15,585 nucleotides of DNA. It comes from Parabacteroides sp. (GTDB lineage Bacteria > Bacteroidota > Bacteroidia > Bacteroidales > Tannerellaceae). How positions within the stretch are numbered: the stretch's first letter is position 1; each line of letters begins with the position of its first letter. The notes beneath the pieces are model-generated. The model worked only from the letters and a program-made list of their open reading frames with translations, did not search any database and was not told the DNA's origin. Below, piece by piece: positions 10,601-15,585 of the stretch. A program made the translations under genes and the position numbers. The stretch is from the NCBI GenBank assembly GCA_019411205.1, contig DXRF01000012.1, positions 1-15,585 of the forward strand, given 5' to 3'.

Positions 10601-10614
10601 TAAACAGTAAATAG
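7612..10614 (+). CDS. Tat-exported tandem FAD-dependent oxidoreductase with HEAT-like C-terminus
   Basis: This 1000-residue protein has three parts. Residues 1-27 form a twin-arginine signal (TRRDFLK then a hydrophobic stretch), which implies export after folding with cofactor bound. The first FAD-type domain, about 50-355, has a Rossmann start at VVAGGSSRAIAAA (57-69), where the third glycine of GxGxxG is Ala64, and a C-terminal block VMRPAPALFIGEMMGET (331-347). The second FAD-type domain, about 402-740, has an intact GGGTAGASAG (411-420), the family motif RERRRVIGDY (621-630) and a closing block around 700-730. Residues about 775-1000 are an alpha-helical run resembling HEAT repeats. Neither half has the YEGD motif of the flanking paralogues, so it belongs to another subfamily. 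It follows the previous gene by 51 bp and precedes the next by 6 bp, so coupling with the latter is likely. Substrate and electron acceptor are unknown. Its DNA is GC-richer than the genes to its left. Confidence 0.88.
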   Translation: MITRRDFLKVTAAGGALASLGSVTEAKSTIQSAVPNEKFCHEGARKIPVIAEVDLVVAGGSSRAIAAAVAAAKTGSRVYLVGYMPYLGEDICGSHLYEREAGEKLQTALARKLFPGKNFPTPLHIKKTLEDELIDNNIQFLYSSYVTNVLTDPSGKPAGVVIANRSGRQAIRCKAIIDATHNASVAGLLGAERKPFIAGSQEFCYTVVGNTPKEAPEIIQAEELSQPIKVGEKSYPVTRYTFRLPLKDDSYASLAEAEQVIRNRTWDIEQVDSSDLLWYIPKQTINSEKAYNGNPASLRKLPMQAFKSKNIANLWVLGPCAEIPRELAAKVMRPAPALFIGEMMGETVARQIKDIPVPAQATVRQPKVNASNYGQTGELLSPLRPSLQKGFVDSPAGALPVLGSYDVVVMGGGTAGASAGISAAKQGANTLVLEYLHGLGGLSTLGMIGVYWDGFRGGYTAHIDKSVLAMAPKDHPRQPKGEGRFPADWKMEWHRKELLQAGGKLWFGVMGCGALIEGSQVKGVVVATPFGRGVILSKILIDSTGSADIAIAAGAAFDYTGKKTIAVQGAGTGKWAPGDYYNNNDWLFVDDTDILDVSRAFVQAKTKLQGQYDLVKIPQTRERRRVIGDYIISVYDVINHRRYPDTISYHKSSFDTHGMIIDPLFILNPPEKRHKIYDADVPLRCLLPKGLEGILTTGLGASAHRDAMPVIRMQPCLQNQGYAVGYLSALCVKENKSPRKIDIKKVQRHLVKIGNLPERVLTDKEFKGFSNSEMKKAIASVTDNYKGLEILLTDPERCIQLASKQITGATMPEERVILASILCILGQGKHAPVLAEAIRQYKDWDEGWHYTGMGQFGMCLSRLDALITALGNARDTSVLPTILEKAKKLEPEDYLSHFRAITMATEAIGSREAVPVLLAMLTTPGVRGHSILSFAEARSNAVPDLNDTSTRNLALKELHLARALYLCGDQDGIGEEVLRRYADGLQGHYARYAQEILNSK

Positions 10615-10620
10615 CACTTT

Positions 10621-12483
10621 ATGAGAAAGAAAACACTTGTACTCTCCCTCCTTTTGGCCTGTGCGACCGCTTTCGGCCAGTCGTCCTACGACCTGGTGAT
10701 CGTCGGCGGCAACCCCGGAGGGATCATGGCAGCCATCTCGGCTGCCCGGATGGGGAAAAAATCGGTGATACTCGAACGTACCCGCTATGTAGGCGGACTT
10801 CCTGCCAACGGACTCGGAGCAACCGACATCGCCACCCGTGCCGCAACGACCGGCCTGTTCCGTGAGTTTGTAGACGGAGTGAAGCAACACTATATCGACA
10901 CCTACGGTCCTGGCTCCGAGCAGGTGAAAGTATGCAGCGACGGCTACCACTTCGAACCCTCCGTCGGGGCACGCATCTTCCAGAAGATGCTCGACGGGCA
11001 GAAGGACAAGATCACTGTCCTGACCATGCGCCAGTTCGATGCCGAAGACGAAAACATAGTCATGCGCGACAACCGCATCGAAAAGATCCGTATCCTGAAC
11101 CGCGAAACCGGGGAGATGGAGGAATACACCGGTTCTGTATTCCTGGATGCCACCTACGAAGGTGACCTCGGTGCTGCCGCCGGCGTTCCTTTCCGCGTAG
11201 GGCGCGAAGGGAAAGACGAGTTCGGCGAGCCCGGAGCCGGACGTGTCTACAAATATTGGGGCGGTCCGGAAGGGGACGGCAGCACGTTCAAGAAAGACAA
11301 TGCCGTGCAGTCTTACAATTACCGCCTCTGTCTGACCAATAATCCGGCGAACCGTGTGGCTTTCACCAAGCCGGCCCATTATAACCGCGAAGACTATGCC
11401 TCCATCGTGGAGGACGTCTGGACCGGACGCAACACGGATGCCGCCATGCAACGCGTGACCTCCGAAATGATGGAAGAGAACCGGAAACACATCAAGGCCG
11501 GCAACCCCTCCAAACTTCCGGGAGACAAATGGGGGATCGCCAAGATCACCAACATCGTCCATGTCCCGAACATGAAGACGGACGCCAATAACCAGCATGG
11601 TGTGTTCGTCTCCACCGACCTGCCGGAGGAAAACTGGCCCTGGCCCACCTCTTCGTGGGAATGGCGCGACAAGTTCGCCCAACGTCTGCGTGAATACACC
11701 GAAGGTCTTTTCTGGTTCGCCCAAAACGATCCCGAACTGCCTGCCCACTTCCGCAAAGCGGCAAAAGAATGGGGACTCTCGAAAGACGAATATGCAGACA
11801 ACGGGCATTTCCCGCGCCAGGTCTACGTCCGTGAAGGCCGTCGTTTCGAAGGCGCATATTTCTTTACCGCCAACGATGCCATTCCGGTAACGATCGGCAG
11901 CCGTCCGCCCATCCACCAAAGCAGCATAACGGCCAGCCATTATGCGCTGGATTCGCATGCGGTACGGAAAAGAGAAAAAGGAAGAGTGCATTTGGACGGC
12001 TTCCTGAGTTATCCGTCGGCAGTATACACGGTTCCCTATGGCGTGATGGTTCCGAAAGAAGTGGACAATCTCCTGCTGCCCGTCCCTGTGTCGGGTTCTC
12101 ACATCGGATTTTCTACCCTGCGCATGGAACCCTGCTGGATGGCGATGGGACAGGCCGCCGGTATCGCTTCGGCCCTTTCGATCGACGGGAAGGTAAAGGT
12201 GCAGAACATCGACCTCTCCCGTCTGCAGGACAAACTGATCGACCAGAAAGCGACTCTTATGTATTTCAAAGATGTGGATTACACGAGCCCCCACTTCCGT
12301 ATGGTACAGTATCTGGGACTGCGCGGCTACCTTCCCGAATGGACTGCACGTTTGCAGGAACCGGTAGATGCGGCAACCCTGGCTGCCTGGAAAAAACTGA
12401 GCGGAAAGGACCTGTCGGGCATCAAAGCCGGGAAAACAACAAGATTGGCGGCTTTGGAAATGATTTATCAGAAAATAAAATAA
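10621..12483 (+). CDS. Sec-exported FAD-dependent oxidoreductase with SLH-like C-terminal segment
   Basis: This 620-residue flavoprotein of the FAD_oxidored type has a cleavable Sec signal (residues 1-19, cleavage near AFG/Q) and is probably periplasmic. The Rossmann segment is at 24-52 (LVIVGGNPGGIMAA, then E52), followed by VGGLPANGLGATD at 57-69. A YEGD motif is at 179-182 and the closing FAD block GSHIGFSTLRMEP at 492-504. It aligns over much of its length with the lipoprotein oxidoreductase at 5560: both carry Q-x-YN-x-RLCLT (229-239 here), YVREARR/YVREGRR (402-408 here) and ALDSH/GMDSH (442-446 here). In place of the golvesin-type module, residues 548-620 resemble a single S-layer-homology-like unit (FKDVDYTSPHF, YLGLRGYLPEW, then a helical end). 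The ATG is 6 bp after the preceding stop, so translational coupling is likely. This is the last gene of the cluster. Long open frames on the opposite strand here are a by-product of GC-rich codons. Confidence 0.88.
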   Translation: MRKKTLVLSLLLACATAFGQSSYDLVIVGGNPGGIMAAISAARMGKKSVILERTRYVGGLPANGLGATDIATRAATTGLFREFVDGVKQHYIDTYGPGSEQVKVCSDGYHFEPSVGARIFQKMLDGQKDKITVLTMRQFDAEDENIVMRDNRIEKIRILNRETGEMEEYTGSVFLDATYEGDLGAAAGVPFRVGREGKDEFGEPGAGRVYKYWGGPEGDGSTFKKDNAVQSYNYRLCLTNNPANRVAFTKPAHYNREDYASIVEDVWTGRNTDAAMQRVTSEMMEENRKHIKAGNPSKLPGDKWGIAKITNIVHVPNMKTDANNQHGVFVSTDLPEENWPWPTSSWEWRDKFAQRLREYTEGLFWFAQNDPELPAHFRKAAKEWGLSKDEYADNGHFPRQVYVREGRRFEGAYFFTANDAIPVTIGSRPPIHQSSITASHYALDSHAVRKREKGRVHLDGFLSYPSAVYTVPYGVMVPKEVDNLLLPVPVSGSHIGFSTLRMEPCWMAMGQAAGIASALSIDGKVKVQNIDLSRLQDKLIDQKATLMYFKDVDYTSPHFRMVQYLGLRGYLPEWTARLQEPVDAATLAAWKKLSGKDLSGIKAGKTTRLAALEMIYQKIK

Positions 12484-12490
12484 TCTAAAA

Positions 12491-12556
12491 GGAAGTGCAT
12501 CAAAAGCTATCTATTCCTTCCTCGATGAGGAGATAGATAGCTTTTGGGCCACTTCC
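12491..12556. terminator. hairpin between convergent genes, probable bidirectional terminator
   Basis: The outer arms GGAAGTG (12491-12497) and CACTTCC (12550-12556) pair exactly. The inner arms at 12502-12514 and 12533-12545 are also exact reverse complements (13 bp), separated from the outer stem by a 4-by-4 internal loop. A short CCTC/GAGG pairing closes the tip. It lies 8 bases after the stop of the last oxidoreductase and 28 bases beyond the stop of the leftward gene at 12585. Read leftward, the hairpin is followed by TTTTAGATTA, a short T tract; read rightward the following sequence is less T-rich. Confidence 0.7.
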
Positions 12557-12584
12557 TTCAAATACAATCATCCAATATAATTTC

Positions 12585-12911
12585 TTACTCGATCACTTCT
12601 CCCCGGCCGTTCATCAACACAAACACCTCGCTCCGGTCCGGATTACAAATCTCGATCTTATAAGTTTCGTTTCCGGGACACCCCATCATATAAGCTCCTT
12701 CAAAAGTACAACCTTCATAAGAAGAAGAGGTTCCCATTGTACGTAATACGGCATGAGGGAGGTTTTGCATATCTATTTTCCGGAATCCGTCAAGAGTAGC
12801 CTGTTCGAAAGATGAATATACTGCAGCTTGTCTACACTTCACATCCTGGGATGCAAACACCACCACACATGCAACAACTGTAACGACTAATACTAAAACA
12901 ATCTTTTTCAT
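12585..12911 (-). CDS. small exported protein of unknown function
   Basis: This 108-residue protein has an N-terminal hydrophobic signal (residues 1-20, cleavage near VFA/S), leaving a mature part of about 88 residues. Cysteines lie at 26, 68, 78 and 89 in the mature part, so one or two periplasmic disulfides are possible. The pattern FRKIDMQNLPHAV (43-55) followed by YKIEICNPDRSEVFVLMNGRGEVIE (split here into YKIEI at 84-88 and a closing strand ending NGRGEVIE) is reminiscent of small PepSY-like secreted proteins of Bacteroidetes, but this is only a resemblance. Cys15 in the signal is not in a convincing lipobox. It is monocistronic by layout: a terminator separates it from the gene upstream, and a hairpin follows it. 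The ATG at 12911 is the only sensible start, being directly followed by the lysine-led signal. Confidence 0.8.
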   Translation of the reverse strand: MKKIVLVLVVTVVACVVVFASQDVKCRQAAVYSSFEQATLDGFRKIDMQNLPHAVLRTMGTSSSYEGCTFEGAYMMGCPGNETYKIEICNPDRSEVFVLMNGRGEVIE

Positions 12912-13042
12912 AACCTTAAATCTTAAAAACCTAAATCTAACAATCTTCTTATAACCTAAACTTCATTACACCAATATAAATACAAACGCCATGCCAAACC
13001 GATAAAAGCGCTTGCAAAGCGGGAAGTCACCCCATAAAACAA

Positions 13043-13075
13043 ACGGGGCGTGTAGAAAAAATCCACACGCCCCGT
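13043..13075 (-). terminator. rho-independent terminator of the GH20 gene
   Basis: The arms at 13043-13053 (ACGGGGCGTGT) and 13065-13075 are exact reverse complements, giving an 11-bp GC-rich stem with an 11-base loop. Read on the minus strand, the stem is followed by TTTGTTTTAT, a good U-rich tract. It begins 30 bases after the GH20 stop, so it separates that gene from the small exported protein downstream. Confidence 0.85.
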
Positions 13076-13105
13076 CTATAATTCCACACTTGTCACCAGT
13101 CAAGC

Positions 13106-15079
13106 CTACATCTCCGGCTTACAATAGTTCAATACTTCCAGATTACGAATCGAACTTTTGAAATTCCCCGCTTTTTCCAATGGGAATACCAATGTACGGA
13201 CATAATTCATCGAATCTTTTCCTCCGTTAAAATACTGTTTCCGGATAGTCAGATCCTCTTTCAACTTACCATCGATATAAAGCCGCGTAGATTTCTCGTC
13301 TCCGGTAATGGTTACCGATGCGGTCTCTTCGGGATAAAACTGGTAGTTGAAGGTATTCAAATAGCCATCACGGATAAACCCTAACTTTCCGGAAGCCGGA
13401 TCAGACAGATAAAAAACGGCATCAGGTGAACGGAACAATTCGGTTCCCTTTTCCTCCGCCTCCGCTTTGATATCGAAAGAGACGGTATAGTGATAACCAA
13501 TCTCTTTCAATCCCGTTTCCATTCCCGGCTTCAAGGTTTCGAGGTTATAAACAGCACGCGGCTTCGTCCCGATACGTCCGGCCACATTCACACCCGGAGC
13601 TTCGCTGATCGCCATACGGGCGCTGTTAAAATCGGCATACGGAACCGTACAATCCTTTCCTGTCCACATTTTGACCGCCAACGTCTGCATGGCGGGAAAC
13701 ACGCGATAGTGAATATCCTTCGTACTGATGCCGTTGCCCGCATGGTCGTTCCAGACAGCAAACATACCACCTTTGATCTGCTTATGCTTTTCCGGGAACA
13801 CCTCTTTCCCGACATGAGCGGGTGTCCATTCCTTATAAAGTTTTTCCGTATTCAAGTAATCATAATAATAGCCTGCTGCGGGAACGATATACAGATATCC
13901 GTCAGGGATGCTGATCAGGTCATATCCTTGTTTGATCATTTCTTTCGGATCGGCATATCCGTTATACCAAGCACTCATCAACACATTCTTCGATTTGACA
14001 GGCGTCTCACCCTTCGCATGCGTCAAGGCTCCCCAGACACAAGCTTGCTTGCCGAAACCTTCCACGAAACGGATATAGTGATCGGTGAAAGCACGGAACT
14101 TTTCCACCACCTCCTGCTTCTTATTGGAATATTCGTCCGTACCGATATGAACACGTTTGCCGGTAAAGACCGGATTGCGTCCTTCCAAGTACTCGCGGAA
14201 AAGAGCGTCCACGAACTCATAAGTTTCTGGCTTGAACAGGTCAAGATGGTCCATGCCATACTCTTCACTGCCGATCTCCGGCTTATACTGTGTAAGCGCA
14301 AGCGAATGTGCCGGTACATCTATCTCCGGGATAATCTCGACCCCCAAACTATCGGCGAGTTGCTGCAGGGCGATAAATTCCTTTTTCGTATAAAAACCGT
14401 CGCGGGCGGTCAGTCCGGGGAAGGTTTCACACTCCAAGCGGAAAGCTGCGTATGTCTTGTTCCAATCCCATCCGTAAAAACGGGGGAAGGCATTATCGTT
14501 CAGATGGATCTGGAATGTGTTCATCTTATAGTAGGCCATCATCTTCACATAATCACGTAACATGCTCATCGGAATAAACTTACGCCCGCAATCCATCATA
14601 AAACCACGGATCGCATAGTCGGGATAATCGCGGGCTGTCCCTTTCGGCAAAGCCTGGTCGCCCTGCTGCTCGGTCAGTTGTAGCAACGTGCGGGTAGCCC
14701 AATACAATCCCTTGCTCTTAGGAGCGGTAACGGTGACACGGTCGGTGATCTTCATCGTGTAGCCTTCCTCTCCCAACCGGCTGTCGGACGAAAGGGATAA
14801 AACAAAATCGCCGGCAGCTGCACGGCCTTGCACGACCATCATCCGGCGACCGAACATCAATGCATAGTCTTCGGCAAACTGATTGGCGACACGGGCTACG
14901 GATGGATCCTTTCCGGTATACACGATCCGGGATGTCGCCGTAGGGGTGAACATTCCCTGGCCACCTCTCCACTCCTGCAATTCAGGGATGACGAACGGTT
15001 TTTTGTTGTTTGCGGCGTCTGCCTTTCCAGGCAATAACAATAAAGCTGCCGAAAGCAGCCAATAGAGTTGTATCTTCAT
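13106..15079 (-). CDS. exported GH20 beta-N-acetylhexosaminidase with C-terminal LamG-like domain
   Basis: This 657-residue enzyme would remove terminal beta-linked N-acetylhexosamine (GlcNAc/GalNAc) by the substrate-assisted mechanism of family GH20. A Sec signal covers residues 1-22. Residues about 28-150 are the GH20 N-terminal alpha/beta domain. The catalytic TIM barrel runs from RGFMMDCGRKFIP (158-170) to about 475. Recognisable family positions are IHLND (191-195), EIDVPAHS (252-259) and the catalytic pair Asp315-Glu316 in HIGTDEY (311-317), where Glu is the acid and Asp orients the acetamido group. Tryptophans at 349, 371 and 443 could line the sugar pocket. Residues about 525-650 are a beta-rich jelly-roll like a laminin-G/concanavalin module (RLYIDGKLKED), possibly carbohydrate-binding. 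It has its own promoter-like box and terminator. Hexosaminidase against lacto-N-biosidase-type specificity cannot be decided. A long open frame on the opposite strand is a shadow. Confidence 0.93.
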   Translation of the reverse strand: MKIQLYWLLSAALLLLPGKADAANNKKPFVIPELQEWRGGQGMFTPTATSRIVYTGKDPSVARVANQFAEDYALMFGRRMMVVQGRAAAGDFVLSLSSDSRLGEEGYTMKITDRVTVTAPKSKGLYWATRTLLQLTEQQGDQALPKGTARDYPDYAIRGFMMDCGRKFIPMSMLRDYVKMMAYYKMNTFQIHLNDNAFPRFYGWDWNKTYAAFRLECETFPGLTARDGFYTKKEFIALQQLADSLGVEIIPEIDVPAHSLALTQYKPEIGSEEYGMDHLDLFKPETYEFVDALFREYLEGRNPVFTGKRVHIGTDEYSNKKQEVVEKFRAFTDHYIRFVEGFGKQACVWGALTHAKGETPVKSKNVLMSAWYNGYADPKEMIKQGYDLISIPDGYLYIVPAAGYYYDYLNTEKLYKEWTPAHVGKEVFPEKHKQIKGGMFAVWNDHAGNGISTKDIHYRVFPAMQTLAVKMWTGKDCTVPYADFNSARMAISEAPGVNVAGRIGTKPRAVYNLETLKPGMETGLKEIGYHYTVSFDIKAEAEEKGTELFRSPDAVFYLSDPASGKLGFIRDGYLNTFNYQFYPEETASVTITGDEKSTRLYIDGKLKEDLTIRKQYFNGGKDSMNYVRTLVFPLEKAGNFKSSIRNLEVLNYCKPEM

Positions 15080-15101
15080 AAGTATTTGAATTTATTGCGA
15101 A

Positions 15102-15109
15102 CAAAGATA
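15102..15109 (-). promoter_or_regulatory. Bacteroidetes-type promoter -7 box for the GH20 gene
   Basis: Read on the minus strand this is TATCTTTG, an exact match to the known Bacteroides -7 consensus TAnnTTTG. An upstream ATTG (15134-15131 on the minus strand) sits 21 bases away, close to the position expected for the -33 TTTG element. Transcription would start roughly 15 bases before the ATG at 15079, giving a very short leader. Confidence 0.6.
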
Positions 15110-15199
15110 CGAATTATTCCTTATCTTCCACAATAGGAGTGTATCGACCCTTTTTCGTTAAAAGATGACTAAATAGCAGGGGCTTTCTGATTGATTTAT

Positions 15200-15207
15200 T
15201 ACTTTTG
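15200..15207 (+). promoter_or_regulatory. Bacteroidetes-type promoter -7 box for the tcdA-like gene
   Basis: The sequence TACTTTTG matches the -7 consensus TAnnTTTG exactly and lies 17 bases before the start codon at 15225, implying a leader of about 10 bases. No good -33 TTTG is found at the usual distance, so the call rests on the -7 box and its placement. Confidence 0.5.
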
Positions 15208-15224
15208 CATCCAAAATCATTTTA

Positions 15225-15585
15225 ATGAGTTACAATTGGAACACACGGACGGAACTTTTGTTAGGCGCCGACCGGATAGAACGACTGGCACATAGCCATG
15301 TGCTGGTAATAGGATTAGGTGGTGTGGGAGCTTATGCAGCCGAACAGATATGTCGAGCCGGAATCGGCCACATGACGATCGTCGACGCCGACACGGTGAA
15401 CGAAAGCAATATCAACCGCCAACTGCCGGCGTTACATTCAACGTTGGGAATGCCGAAAGCCGAAGTCGTAGCCCGTCGCCTGTTAGATATCAATCCCCGT
15501 CTGAAACTAAACGTCCTAAACGAATTTTTGCGCGACGAACGGACGGAAGAGGTGCTTTCGGCTACCCGGTATGATTTTGTAGTCG
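15225..15585 (+). CDS. tcdA: tRNA threonylcarbamoyladenosine dehydratase, 5' part (cut by window edge)
   Basis: The frame from ATG 15225 runs open to the last base and encodes 120 residues, about half of a usual TcdA/CsdL protein. It is a ThiF/MoeB/E1-type adenylating enzyme. The nucleotide-binding loop GLGGVG is at 30-35, preceded by HVLVI, with the acidic pair VDAD at 53-56 and the NINRQ motif at 62-66 carrying the conserved arginine. The opening pattern TELLLGADRIERL and the spacing match the TcdA branch rather than ThiF or MoeB. The family cyclises t6A at position 37 of ANN-decoding tRNAs to ct6A in an ATP-dependent reaction in the cytoplasm. It is divergent from the GH20 gene, with 145 bp between starts. 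It is a housekeeping gene marking the right end of the accessory region. The missing C-terminal half prevents a check of full-length features. Confidence 0.88.
   Translation, partial: MSYNWNTRTELLLGADRIERLAHSHVLVIGLGGVGAYAAEQICRAGIGHMTIVDADTVNESNINRQLPALHSTLGMPKAEVVARRLLDINPRLKLNVLNEFLRDERTEEVLSATRYDFVV

Noticed and set aside
10600..12294. 564-codon open frame on the minus strand
   Set aside because: It lies almost wholly opposite the third oxidoreductase gene, which has a signal peptide and clear family motifs. The antisense product shows no recognisable domain and is a codon-bias shadow.
12971..12998. Possible promoter for the small exported protein (TATATTGG with upstream TTTG on the minus strand)
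   Set aside because: The -7 box deviates from TAnnTTTG and the spacing of 16 bases is short, so it is not strong enough to annotate.
13490..14560. 356-codon open frame on the plus strand
   Set aside because: It is antisense to the catalytic region of the GH20 gene, with no recognisable domain, and lacks any supporting promoter or signal.
15350..15574. 74-codon arginine-rich open frame on the plus strand
   Set aside because: It overlaps the tcdA-like gene in another frame. The frame from 15225 carries GLGGVG and NINRQ motifs and explains the region.
1..15585. CRISPR array, tRNA, rRNA, insertion sequence or phage genes
   Set aside because: I saw no regularly spaced repeats, transposase or integrase frames, or RNA-gene signatures on either strand. 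No gene-free stretch exceeds about 200 bases.

Overview
The window looks like a gut-type member of the Bacteroidales (Bacteroides or Parabacteroides; I cannot settle the genus). The signs are a SusC/SusD pair, lipoprotein signal peptides, Bacteroidetes-type -7 promoter boxes (TAnnTTTG) in front of two genes, and start codons with little or no Shine-Dalgarno sequence.

Layout. Positions 1-90 hold what may be the last codons of a gene entering from the left. Positions 242-12483 hold one same-strand cluster of five genes: a SusC-type TonB-dependent transporter with an STN signalling domain, its SusD-type lipoprotein, and three consecutive exported FAD-dependent oxidoreductases of the FAD_oxidored (PF12831-like) type. 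The first oxidoreductase is a lipoprotein with a golvesin/xanthan-lyase-type C-terminal domain. The second is a 1000-residue Tat substrate with two FAD-type domains in tandem and a helical HEAT-like tail. The third is a Sec-exported protein with an SLH-like tail. A perfect 28-bp palindrome separates susD from the first oxidoreductase. Past a hairpin at 12491-12556 lie two leftward genes, a small exported protein (12585-12911) and an exported GH20 beta-hexosaminidase (13106-15079), the latter with a clear terminator and a good promoter. Divergent from it, a tcdA-like tRNA t6A dehydratase gene starts at 15225 and runs off the right edge.

How the genes may work together. SusC/SusD would capture and import an oligomeric ligand across the outer membrane. 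The three flavoproteins, all outside the cytoplasm, would oxidise or otherwise redox-modify that ligand. There is no glycoside hydrolase, polysaccharide lyase or esterase in the five-gene cluster, so this is best read as an uptake locus whose enzymes are flavoproteins, substrate unknown. The GH20 gene is on the other strand with its own promoter and terminator, so a link to the cluster is only suggested by proximity.

Base composition changes near 7.6 kb: the transporter genes and first oxidoreductase are AT-richer, and the second and third oxidoreductases are clearly GC-richer, although the first and third are recognisably homologous. The cluster may therefore be a mosaic.
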